Origin: Hominenteromicrobium mulieris | Lineage (GTDB): Bacteria; Bacillota; Clostridia; Oscillospirales; Acutalibacteraceae | Assembly (NCBI RefSeq): GCF_020687165.1 | Contig: NZ_JAJEQC010000025.1 | DNA length: 10,398 nt | Direction: 5' to 3' (one strand) | Shown here: in pieces, positions 1-5,662 of the stretch | How the letters are laid out: each line of letters opens with the position of its first letter | Numbering within the stretch: position 1 is the stretch's first letter | Made by a program: the position numbers and the translations under genes | The notes under the pieces: generated by a model | What the model saw: the letters and a program-made list of their open reading frames with translations, nothing else | What the model was told of the DNA's origin: nothing | The model's database searches: none

Positions 1-182
1 AAGTTCGCACCAGAATAACCGTCGTCCGTGTACCAGCGCAGATTGGAAAAGCCGTTCTGCTTTGCATAGGTTTCAAGAATACGCTTCTGGTTGGAAATGG
101 AATTGCTCTCGCCTTGCAGCTCGTCCTCATGGGATAGTCTTGGATAAAGGGCAGTGATTTTCTGGGTGGTCTGTCTTAACAT
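1..182 (-). CDS. Large serine recombinase, N-terminal part (cut by window edge)
   Basis: The first 60 codons of a serine site-specific recombinase can be read before the gene runs off the window. Residues 12-20 read LYPRLSHED, the usual N-terminal catalytic motif, with Ser17 as the expected nucleophile and Arg15 beside it. The following QGESNSISNQK and the YTDDGYSGANF at residues 51-61 are typical of the resolvase/invertase N-terminal domain of transposon-type large serine recombinases such as TndX and the Tn1549-like integrases. Its expected role is excision and integration of the element. The ATG at 180-182 is preceded by GGAGG at 188-192 with a 5-base gap, which fixes the start. It is the last gene of the minus-strand integration and mobilization module, the usual place for the recombinase in this family. 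The recombinase domain, zinc ribbon and C-terminus lie outside the window. Confidence 0.93.
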   Translation of the reverse strand, partial: MLRQTTQKITALYPRLSHEDELQGESNSISNQKRILETYAKQNGFSNLRWYTDDGYSGAN

Positions 183-198
183 AAAATCCTCCGTTTCC

Positions 199-251
199 GA
201 CAGCCAGCCCCACTATTCCGTATTTCGATTATACCACATGGGGCGGCTGTC
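199..251. repeat. 13-bp inverted repeat flanking the recombinase promoter
   Basis: The left arm (199-212, GACAGCCAGCCCCA) and right arm (239-251, TGGGGCGGCTGTC) are complementary over 13 pairs with a single bulged A at 206. The 26-base spacer holds the -10 element. Transcription starting near 221 would leave the right arm out of the RNA, so the repeat more likely acts as a DNA-level operator than as an RNA hairpin. Its binding protein is unknown; the recombinase or a TnpW protein could be candidates. Confidence 0.6.
228..236 (-). promoter_or_regulatory. Extended -10 promoter for the serine recombinase
   Basis: On the minus strand the sequence reads TGGTATAAT, a perfect extended -10 element (TGnTATAAT). 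No good -35 hexamer is visible 16-18 bases upstream, as is common for extended -10 promoters. Transcription would start near 221, leaving a leader of about 40 bases before the recombinase ATG. The promoter lies inside the spacer of an inverted repeat (199-251), so it may be repressible. Confidence 0.55.
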
Positions 252-271
252 TGTATAGCGGCTTCTGCTTC

Positions 272-287
272 TTTACCGCCCGGTAAA
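272..287. repeat. Perfect 16-bp palindrome TTTACCGCCCGGTAAA
   Basis: Two 7-base arms (TTTACCG and CGGTAAA) surround a 2-base centre in the non-coding gap between tnpW and the recombinase gene, about 40 bases upstream of the recombinase -10 element. The spacer is too short for a stable RNA hairpin and there is no T-tract, so a dimeric DNA-binding protein site is the more natural reading. Confidence 0.6.
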
Positions 288-316
288 ATGACGATTTTTC
301 TGTGCGGCTTGTAGCG

Positions 317-508
317 TTAAGGCGAAAGCTGGGCTTTGTGTCCTGCGGCGGCTTCCGCCTCCAGCACTTTCATCATCTTATCGGCTGCGGTGTCGGTGGT
401 ATCTTTCTTGAAAAAGCCGGAAACGACAAGGACGGTGTTGCCCATGCGGATCTCTGTCACGCAGTCCGGGCGGCGTTCCGGGGTGGTGTTCTGCTTGTTC
501 TCTGCCAT
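317..508 (-). CDS. tnpW: TnpW-family transposon-encoded small protein
   Basis: This 63-residue protein matches what I know of the TnpW family, short proteins found just upstream of the recombinase in Tn1549-like elements. The diagnostic part is the middle: EIRMGNTVLVVSGFFKKDTT followed by a basic and acidic helix DKMMKVLEAEAA. No catalytic motif, membrane segment or signal peptide is visible. The family's molecular role is not established; a link to excision or integration is an inference from its position. The ATG at 508 is chosen because AAAGGAG sits 6 bases upstream; an in-frame TTG two codons earlier would be too close to that site. The ribosome binding site lies next to the stop codon of the ATPase gene upstream, so translation is probably coupled. 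A related protein is encoded at 10167-10361. Confidence 0.85.
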   Translation of the reverse strand: MAENKQNTTPERRPDCVTEIRMGNTVLVVSGFFKKDTTDTAADKMMKVLEAEAAAGHKAQLSP

Positions 509-520
509 AGGCAACTCCTT

Positions 521-1471
521 TCATTTCATCTCGTCGTCGCAAAGTCCATTCGGCTCCGTTTCCCGCTGGAGCGGAAAACTACGCTCATTTCCTTGCTCCT
601 CCTCTCCCCGCAAAGCCTTACGGCTTTGTGGGGCCCCCATTAGCTTTTTCAGCCTGTTCAGCTTGGCTTGCGCCGTTTCCCGGCGAAAGTTCTCACCCGT
701 AAAGAGGATAGGGGCGCACATTTCCAAAAGGCGGTCATAAATCCGGGCATGGGCGGTGTCCAGCGGATTTTGCAGGCTGTCCAATGTCAGATTGGTGGTG
801 ACGATTAGGGGCTTGCGGCTGCGGTAGCGGCTGTCAATCACATTGTAGACCTGTTCTAAACCGTACTCTGTGCCGCGCTCCATTCCAAAATCATCAATGA
901 TAAGCAGAGGAAATCGGCAAAGACGCTCGATATACTCGTTGCGCCCCCCAAAGCTGGCGGTCAGGTCATTCAAAATCGCAGAAAAATTCGTCATGCGGAC
1001 AGCGACTTCCTGCTCCATGAGGGCATTAGCGATACACCCGGCAAAATAGCTTTTTCCTGTGCCGACCTTGCCCCATAGCAGATAGCCGATATTTTCCTCG
1101 CGCATGATTTCCCAATGCTCCACATAGAAGTGTGCAATCTCCATTTGCGGGCATTTCCCGTTGTCATTGGCGAAAGTCCATTCCTGCATGGTGGGATTGG
1201 TAAATCCCTGGCGTTTCAAGTCCTCCACGGTATCAAGGTGCTTTCTGCGCTGTTCGGCGGTTTCACGCTCCAAACGCTTGGCTTTCTGGCAGTCACATTC
1301 TGCCGGGTGGCGGTCACGCCCAAACGGGGCGGCTTGCTTTTCCGGGAAGTAGGCTTCTTTCGGGGTGCGGCACTTGCCGCAGTAAAGCAGCCCGTCCTCG
1401 CCTGTGTAGTCCTCCGGCTCTGCGGTAGTAGTCATCATATTCAAAACGGTATCGGTAAAAAGTTCAGTCAT
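521..1471 (-). CDS. DnaC/IstB-like AAA+ ATP-binding protein
   Basis: This 316-residue P-loop ATPase is of the DnaC/IstB helicase-loader type. Walker A is GKVGTGKS (residues 134-141), Walker B is LLIIDDFG (189-196), and a sensor-1-like TTN is at 225-227. An N-terminal cluster, CGKC at 31-34 with CDC at 59-61, resembles a zinc-binding site and is common in the element-borne versions. It probably loads the host replicative helicase onto DNA marked by the replisome organizer encoded just upstream. The two genes overlap by ATGA (1468-1471), and AAGGAGG precedes the start by about 10 bases. The last 37 residues, rich in Glu, Arg and Lys, look unlike a folded domain, and their coding DNA contains a 12-bp hairpin at 606-633. 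Confidence 0.92.
   Translation of the reverse strand: MTELFTDTVLNMMTTTAEPEDYTGEDGLLYCGKCRTPKEAYFPEKQAAPFGRDRHPAECDCQKAKRLERETAEQRRKHLDTVEDLKRQGFTNPTMQEWTFANDNGKCPQMEIAHFYVEHWEIMREENIGYLLWGKVGTGKSYFAGCIANALMEQEVAVRMTNFSAILNDLTASFGGRNEYIERLCRFPLLIIDDFGMERGTEYGLEQVYNVIDSRYRSRKPLIVTTNLTLDSLQNPLDTAHARIYDRLLEMCAPILFTGENFRRETAQAKLNRLKKLMGAPQSRKALRGEEEQGNERSFPLQRETEPNGLCDDEMK
606..633. repeat. 12-bp inverted repeat inside the 3' end of the dnaC-like gene
   Basis: Arms CCCCGCAAAGCC (606-617) and GGCTTTGTGGGG (622-633) surround a TTAC loop. Eleven pairs are Watson-Crick, plus one G-T wobble on the plus strand. No T-run follows on either strand, so a classical terminator is unlikely. In the minus-strand mRNA it forms a GC-rich hairpin about 100 bases before the tnpW start. 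Confidence 0.6.
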
Positions 1472-2208
1472 AAACTCTCGCCCTCCTTAAAGGTGTAATC
1501 GGGTATGCCTTTTTTCGGCGGTTTCTTGGCTTCGTCCTCCTGCGCCCACTTGTATATCGTGGCTGCATGGCTACGGTATTTCGTTCCTTTGGACGCTATA
1601 TGAGTAGATAAGCGGTCAATATAATACTCCCATTTGTCGGGCAGTTCCGCTTTCAGCTCGTCCAGTTCCGTATCGGAAAGAAAAACATTGTTGTATCTGC
1701 CATAGCGGCGGGCGGGGGCTTGTCCCTTTAACTCTCCCTCTTTTTCTAACTCTATATCTATCTCTTTCTTTATCTCTATCTCTGGTGGACGAATGTCGGA
1801 CAAATGTCCGCCATTTGTCCGCGGCGGCAAAAGCGCCTTGTTTTCAAGCCTTGCGGCGCGTTTCCGTTCCGCTTCGGTAGAGGATTGACCGATCATCAGC
1901 TCAATGTCGGTCATATAAAGCAGCCCGCAGTCAAGCTGCTCCACAAGCCCTAACTGCTGGAAGATGGCTAACGCCCGTTCCACCGTCCCGATTTGGTGAC
2001 GGGTCAGCGTGGCTATCATCTGGGCGGTATAGGGGATATGCTCGTCAAGCTGTAATCTGCCGCCATTTTTCAGCGATTTTAAGTACAGCTTCAAGAGGAT
2101 ATTGGAATACAAAATCCCGTCTTTCATGTCCTCTAACAGCACAATGGAATCGCTGTCGAAGAAGTTTTCTTTCAGTTTGAGGTAGTAATATTTGCGGTTA
2201 TCTGCCAT
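1468..2208 (-). CDS. Phage-type replisome organizer
   Basis: This 246-residue protein starts MADNRKYYYLKLKENFF and continues with LYSNILLKLYLKSLKNGG, the N-terminal domain of phage replisome organizers (winged-helix origin binding). A charged, low-complexity linker (about residues 135-165, with EIEIKKEIDIELEKE) joins it to a DnaD-like C-terminal part ending near YKWAQED. Proteins of this type bind the origin and recruit helicase loader and helicase, which fits the DnaC-like gene that follows with an ATGA overlap. The start at 2208 is chosen over an in-frame ATG at 2319 because AGGGAGGA lies 7-8 bases upstream and the homologous domain begins exactly there. The upstream small gene overlaps this start by 11 bases. 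Three copies of a GGACRAATG motif lie inside this gene (1787-1820). Confidence 0.9.
   Translation of the reverse strand: MADNRKYYYLKLKENFFDSDSIVLLEDMKDGILYSNILLKLYLKSLKNGGRLQLDEHIPYTAQMIATLTRHQIGTVERALAIFQQLGLVEQLDCGLLYMTDIELMIGQSSTEAERKRAARLENKALLPPRTNGGHLSDIRPPEIEIKKEIDIELEKEGELKGQAPARRYGRYNNVFLSDTELDELKAELPDKWEYYIDRLSTHIASKGTKYRSHAATIYKWAQEDEAKKPPKKGIPDYTFKEGESL
1787..1820. repeat. Three GGACRAATG motifs: candidate intragenic origin repeats
   Basis: Two adjacent direct copies, GGACGAATGTC (1787-1797) and GGACAAATGTC (1798-1808), are followed after 3 bases by an inverted 9-base copy, CATTTGTCC (1812-1820). Immediately to the left lies an AT-rich, strongly pyrimidine-biased tract (about 1735-1783). 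Repeats beside a low-melting tract inside a replisome organizer gene resemble the intragenic origins known for lambda O and for some Gram-positive phage replisome organizers. That this one works as an origin is inference. Confidence 0.45.
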
Positions 2209-2392
2209 TGGCGGTGTCCTCCCTGTGTTTCCATCTCTTAGAGAAATACCGGGGGCAGAGGACGATAATCGCCCGGAAGCTCTGCTTGCAGCCGTGTGTG
2301 CAGCCCCGGCAAAGGTCATTGTAAGTAATACGGTTTCGGTGGTTGAGGAAAAAGCTCCATTCCAACCGCCGCTTTTTGCTCATGCGCGGCAT
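2198..2392 (-). CDS. Small conserved-looking Cys-cluster protein, unknown function
   Basis: This 64-residue basic protein begins MPRMSKKRRLEW and contains ITYNDLCRGCTHGCKQSFRA, with cysteines at 28, 31 and 35 and another at 46. The spacing CxxCxxxC suggests metal binding, but no named domain is recognised. I take it to be a real gene because a very good ribosome site (AGAAAGGAG) precedes the ATG at 2392 by 6-7 bases, and because the gene ends 11 bases inside the start of the replisome organizer, as in a translationally coupled operon. Small proteins of this kind are usual at this place, between relaxase and replication genes, in Tn1549-like elements. The reading frame stays open to ATGs at 2464 and 2500, but those lack a convincing ribosome site. 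A DNA-binding or replication accessory role is a guess from position and charge. Confidence 0.7.
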   Translation of the reverse strand: MPRMSKKRRLEWSFFLNHRNRITYNDLCRGCTHGCKQSFRAIIVLCPRYFSKRWKHREDTANGR

Positions 2393-2565
2393 TTCTCGCT
2401 CCTTTCTGCCGCTTCCGCTGGTATAAGCGGATAGGTCGGTAAAAATGTTGTTTCTCGGTATCATTTTCGGGGATTTCCTGCGCTGTATGCCCCGTTTCAA
2501 AGGTGGGTAGTATTGCGGATAGGGTGCAGGGCATATCCCCGTTTTGGTATCGTTTGGGGCGGTTT

Positions 2566-4185
2566 TTAACGCTCCTGTTCGTGTGTTTTCTCTCTGTCTT
2601 TCTCGCCTTGCAGGATTTGGGAAAGATTGCTTTTCACGGTATGCAGCTCCTTGACGCGGGCTTTTTTCTCCCGGTATTCGTTGTAGTGGGCGTTCTTTTC
2701 GGCGGTAAGCTGCTCGATTTCCGCTTGCAGCGCCTTATGACTTGGCAGCTTGGAAACGCCATGCGCCCGGAAATAACGGGCGGCTGCGTCCGCTATGATA
2801 AAATCGCTTTCGTACCGTTCCCGATAGGTGCTGCGGGCTTTCTCCGTTTTCTGTGCTTTCAGACCATCACGGGCAGGCTTGGTCTTGGCATAGGCAATCA
2901 CCTGTGTCTGAAGCTCTTTTTTCTCCCGGATAGCAGCGTCCAGGGCTTTCAGCTTGGCGGTGCTGTCCTGTAAATCCGCATTGGCAGATACAAGGGCTGC
3001 GTCCAGTTCCTCCGGCGAATAGCCGTACTGCCCGTAGGCGGCAACGGTAGCCGCCATTTGTTTCAGATTGTGGACTGCCGCCCAGCGGTCATATCCCACG
3101 CCTTTTCCCTCCGCTCGTTTTGCCGCCCGGTCAACCATACGCTGAATACCGTCCTTTTCCGGGGCGGTTTGGACAGCTTTTTTACCCTGCAAACGCTCCT
3201 TTATGCTGCGGGGATATTCGGGTATGGCTGCGGTCTGCTCGGCGGTTCTGTGGGCATTCTGTTCCAAAAGGGCAAGAACGGCGGTGCGGTCAAAATCGTC
3301 GCCCAGCTTGCGGGCGGTAATGGGCTTTGTCCTGTCCGGCGTGAGATAGGATAGCCGCCCCCGGCTCTCCTTGACGGTCACGCCCTGCTGCAAAAGAACG
3401 GCGGAGAACTCGTCATAGCTGGCGGCAGAGGACAGCGCGGCGCGTATGGTCTGCCGCAATTTTTCCTTGTCTGTTTCAAACTTCGTGGGCTTGGCTGGCT
3501 GCTCCTCGGCTGGTAAGGCGGCAGCTTCCTTGTCCAGCTTTGCCTGTCCTTTCCGCTGCGCCCAATACTCGCGCTCGGTAATGCGGTTCTTGCTGCCATG
3601 CAAAAGGTCGATTTGATAGAGATTTTCCCGGTGGCACAGCTCCATGACTTCGGCTTTGAAGTATTCCATCGCCGCGTCTGTGCAGCGGTGCTTGCACCCG
3701 GCGCGGGTGTCCGCCGGTCTGTCCATGTAAGGCAGGAACGGAACTTCCGCTATCCGCAGAGAATTGATAACGATATGCACATGGATATTTCCGCTGTGGT
3801 TATGTCCGTCCGGGTGGGTGCAGACAATGGCTTGGTGTCCGGGAAACTGTTTCCGGCAAAATTCCTCGCCCAACGCCTGCGCCCGGTCTACGGTCAAGCC
3901 GTTGTCTACTGCGTCCCGTGGGTCAAAGCTGATAATGTAGTGGTGGCTTTTCACATCTTCTCGTTTTTGGTTTTTCCCATAACGGAGATTGGATCGCATA
4001 CAGGCAACAGCAAAATCCTCGCCGCCGCAGTTCAGCGTTGCTATTCGGTAGTCCTCCCGGAGCATGAGCCGCCCGCTTTCATCAAGGGTGGGCTTCATGG
4101 TAAACTCATCATGTTCAAAGGTGAGGTACTGCTCGGTTGCGCCATAATCCGCATTTTTAGAGCTGATATGTTTGAATGTTGCCAA
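2566..4185 (-). CDS. MOBP-type relaxase (mobilization nuclease)
   Basis: This relaxase of about 539 residues nicks the element at oriT and pilots the strand during transfer. The N-terminal 250 residues carry the relaxase domain. The metal-binding histidine motif is HNHSGNIHVHIVIN at residues 128-141 (His128, His130, His135, His137). Tyr14 or Tyr20 in the N-terminal motif is the likely nucleophile. Residues about 380-539 are Lys/Glu-rich and predicted coiled coil. The start is uncertain. I prefer the TTG at 4183-4185, giving MATFKHISSK, because AGGTAGGTGA lies at a proper distance. A GTG at 4194 gives three more residues but sits almost on the ribosome site. Its start overlaps the end of mobC by about 29 bases. 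Length and domain order look complete, so the mobilization function may be intact. Confidence 0.92.
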   Translation of the reverse strand: MATFKHISSKNADYGATEQYLTFEHDEFTMKPTLDESGRLMLREDYRIATLNCGGEDFAVACMRSNLRYGKNQKREDVKSHHYIISFDPRDAVDNGLTVDRAQALGEEFCRKQFPGHQAIVCTHPDGHNHSGNIHVHIVINSLRIAEVPFLPYMDRPADTRAGCKHRCTDAAMEYFKAEVMELCHRENLYQIDLLHGSKNRITEREYWAQRKGQAKLDKEAAALPAEEQPAKPTKFETDKEKLRQTIRAALSSAASYDEFSAVLLQQGVTVKESRGRLSYLTPDRTKPITARKLGDDFDRTAVLALLEQNAHRTAEQTAAIPEYPRSIKERLQGKKAVQTAPEKDGIQRMVDRAAKRAEGKGVGYDRWAAVHNLKQMAATVAAYGQYGYSPEELDAALVSANADLQDSTAKLKALDAAIREKKELQTQVIAYAKTKPARDGLKAQKTEKARSTYRERYESDFIIADAAARYFRAHGVSKLPSHKALQAEIEQLTAEKNAHYNEYREKKARVKELHTVKSNLSQILQGEKDREKTHEQER

Positions 4186-4555
4186 CAGCGTCACCTACCT
4201 TTCGCAAGACTTCAAACTTCAAGGCGGCAAGGTCAGAAATGGCGGCGCGGACTTCAACGGACAGGGCGTTGTATGGTGTGCCGTACTCATTGAGGACGCG
4301 GGCGATCTGATTGAGGTTGCCGCCGATTTTTCCGTATTCGGCGGTCAGCCTGCCAACGGCGGACAGCAGTTCATCGTTGACCGGGGAAACGGTAACGATG
4401 GGGCGAATAGTCGCCCGTGTGATGGCTTGCCGGATAAATTCGGCTTGGCTCATGTCATAGTGTTTCAGCCGCTCGGTAAAGTCGGCGTATTCTTCCTCGG
4501 TCATGCGGGTTTTGACCACATGGCAGCGGTGGGGCGTGTTGTATTTTTTCTTCAA
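4157..4555 (-). CDS. mobC: MobC-like relaxosome accessory protein
   Basis: This 132-residue protein is of the bacterial mobilization protein MobC family. The N-terminal part (about residues 10-50, VKTRMTEEEYADFTERLKHY then SQAEFIRQAI) looks like a ribbon-helix-helix DNA-binding fold. The family signature GGNLNQIARVLNEYG lies near residues 78-92, followed by a C-terminal helix. Such proteins bind oriT and help the relaxase open the nick region. The start is a TTG at 4553-4555, chosen because a near-perfect GAAAGGAGG lies 7 bases upstream and the recognisable protein begins there; an in-frame ATG at 4621 would cover the hairpins of the putative oriT. The gene overlaps the relaxase gene downstream, so the pair is translationally coupled. 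Confidence 0.9.
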   Translation of the reverse strand: MKKKYNTPHRCHVVKTRMTEEEYADFTERLKHYDMSQAEFIRQAITRATIRPIVTVSPVNDELLSAVGRLTAEYGKIGGNLNQIARVLNEYGTPYNALSVEVRAAISDLAALKFEVLRKVGDAVGNIQTYQL

Positions 4556-4598
4556 GCGTTGACCTCCTTTCTCGCCCGACAGGGCGCATGAGCAGGGT

Positions 4599-4618
4599 TT
4601 GGGGAAGGCACTCCCCAA
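4599..4618. repeat. Inverted repeat TTGGGGA-6-TCCCCAA
   Basis: Perfect 7-bp arms (4599-4605 and 4612-4618) surround the loop AGGCAC, 45 bases upstream of the mobC start. No T-tract follows. It is a good candidate for the relaxase or MobC recognition hairpin. Confidence 0.6.
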
Positions 4619-4636
4619 CAAGATTTACCAAAGGGG

Positions 4637-4661
4637 CAAAACCGCAGATATGCGGATTTTG
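4637..4661. repeat. 10-bp inverted repeat with one bulge and GATA loop
   Basis: CAAAACCGCA (4637-4646) pairs with TGCGG and TTTTG (4651-4661), leaving A4656 unpaired. It lies 18 bases from the previous hairpin within the presumed oriT. Confidence 0.6.
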
Positions 4662-4903
4662 GCACCGTGGTAGAATCTTGCTCTAAAAAACTGCCGCTTT
4701 CCTCGGCGGCTCTGGTTTGCGGATATACTGGCTTGCTCCACCAATATAGCGATTGCGGCGGCGTGTTCTGCCCGCTGTTCACCACTACAACGGTGAAAAA
4801 GGTGCGTTTTGGCAAATGCAGCGGAAATTTTTTTGATTTCCCCGTCCTGCTCCCTACAACAATCCGGCGGTGTGGTTTGCCAAAGATTTTTGAAAATAGG
4901 CGC

Positions 4904-4940
4904 AAAAAAAGCAGCAAACCTTTTTCAAGATTTACTGCTT
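4904..4940 (-). terminator. Rho-independent terminator of the cargo gene
   Basis: On the minus strand AAGCAG-T-AAATCTT pairs with AAGGTTT-G-CTGCTT around a GAAA tetraloop, 14 positions with two T-G wobbles, followed directly by TTTTTTT. It lies about 55 bases after the stop codon of the gene at 4997-5407 and would keep its transcription from entering the oriT and mobC region. Confidence 0.8.
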
Positions 4941-4996
4941 ATATGCCGCTGTGATGGGCGGCGGTATTAAATTGTCAGCCGTTTTTCAAATGGAAT

Positions 4997-5407
4997 TTAT
5001 CTGCAATCGCTTTCTTTTCGCTTTCCAATCCCTTTTCTGTAATCTTCCATAATCCTAACGCAATGATCTGCTATCTTTTGCATTCCGAGTTCTTCAAAAA
5101 AAGCAATTTGTATTTTCATCAGTTCTTCGCAAACAGCCAACTTCTGCTCATCCATATTGCTAATAGCAAGCCATGGGAACGCTTTATATTTCTTAGTGTC
5201 ACCAATGAGAAAATTGTACCCTATCAACTCATTTTCACGGAAAACGAAATAGAATTGTGGACCTGAACCCGGAACTGACTTTTCCATAATTTGTTGCATG
5301 GTTTTCACACCGCCGTATGCAGGAAAAAAACCTATTCGCTCAAGAGCATTTAATATGTCAAGCCTTTTATCTGTGGGTATGTCTCTATAATTGATAATCT
5401 GTTCCAT
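4997..5407 (-). CDS. Unknown protein, possibly GNAT-fold acetyltransferase-like
   Basis: This 136-residue protein is not firmly recognised. Residues about 52-70 (FYFVFRENELIGYNFLIG) resemble paired strands of a GNAT acetyltransferase, followed by PWLAISNMDE and a long helix KLAVCEELMKIQIAFFEELG. However, the acetyl-CoA loop (Q/R-x-x-G-x-G/A) is not visible, so catalytic activity is doubtful. The ATG at 5407 is preferred to one at 5422 because GGGGGTGGAG lies just before it. The gene has its own consensus promoter and strong terminator and is more AT-rich than the flanking HTH and mobC genes, as expected of an acquired cargo gene slipped between the regulatory pair and the mobilization module. 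No signal peptide or membrane segment is seen. An immunity or modification role is only speculation. Confidence 0.7.
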   Translation of the reverse strand: MEQIINYRDIPTDKRLDILNALERIGFFPAYGGVKTMQQIMEKSVPGSGPQFYFVFRENELIGYNFLIGDTKKYKAFPWLAISNMDEQKLAVCEELMKIQIAFFEELGMQKIADHCVRIMEDYRKGIGKRKESDCR

Positions 5408-5446
5408 TTGCTCCACCCCCATTAAAGTTTAATTTGTCAGGCTCTA

Positions 5447-5475
5447 ATTATACAACTTTTCTGCTTAGCGGTCAA
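5447..5475 (-). promoter_or_regulatory. Consensus sigma-70/SigA promoter for the cargo gene
   Basis: On the minus strand TTGACC (5470-5475) and TATAAT (5447-5452) are separated by exactly 17 bases. Eleven of twelve positions match consensus. The -35 hexamer overlaps the last codons of the HTH gene upstream. It should give strong, constitutive transcription of the gene starting at 5407. Confidence 0.8.
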
Positions 5476-5662
5476 AGCGGAACTTCAACAGGCTTTCTAT
5501 CAGCCGCCCGACGATATGTTCCTGCATATCTGTGTTGATCTGTCCGTCCATTTTCGCACAAGAGCGGATATATCCGGCATAATGGGATAGGACGGCGGCA
5601 ACAGCTTCCGGGTCGCCCTCGCTTGCCTTAACGATTGTTTCATAGGGAAGTAGCTGGTTCAT
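5465..5662 (-). CDS. Helix-turn-helix conjugative-transposon regulator (Orf8-like)
   Basis: This 65-residue protein starts MNQLLPYETIVKASEGDPEAV and ends LLKFRFDR. The pattern (a first helix, then AVAAVLSHYAGYIRS, then a second helical half) is the short helix-turn-helix protein that accompanies the sigma-like protein in Tn916 (Orf8) and in Tn1549-like elements. Its likely role is regulation of conjugation genes together with the neighbouring sigma factor; this follows from the family pairing. It overlaps the sigma gene by 23 bases. GGAGG lies about 10 bases before the ATG. With the transfer genes missing from this window, its natural targets may be gone. Confidence 0.82.
   Translation of the reverse strand: MNQLLPYETIVKASEGDPEAVAAVLSHYAGYIRSCAKMDGQINTDMQEHIVGRLIESLLKFRFDR

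Larger units (their letters stand above)
4556..4903. other. Non-coding, hairpin-rich segment; probable oriT
   Basis: No convincing gene is present; a 121-codon minus-strand frame crosses it but looks like a chance frame. Three perfect or near-perfect inverted repeats crowd next to mobC: CGCCC/GGGCG (4573-4586), TTGGGGA/TCCCCAA around a 6-base loop (4599-4618), and CAAAACCGCA/TGCGG-A-TTTTG around GATA (4637-4661). A weaker GCCGC/GCGGC pair lies near 4693-4710. MOBP oriT sites usually lie just upstream of the mobC/relaxase operon and carry inverted repeats beside the nick site. The nick itself cannot be placed by eye. Confidence 0.5.

Noticed and set aside
2316..2534. A 72-codon minus-strand frame between relaxase and the small Cys protein
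   Set aside because: It overlaps the better supported small gene at 2198-2392 in another frame and has neither a ribosome site nor protein-like composition.
3598..4293. Long plus-strand frames opposite the relaxase and mobC
   Set aside because: They are antisense shadows of the GC-rich relaxase gene, without a ribosome site or recognisable domain.
4552..4917. A 121-codon minus-strand open frame across the gap upstream of mobC
   Set aside because: It covers all the hairpins of the presumed oriT, ends inside the mobC start region, has no good ribosome site and no recognisable domain. It is more likely a chance frame in non-coding DNA.
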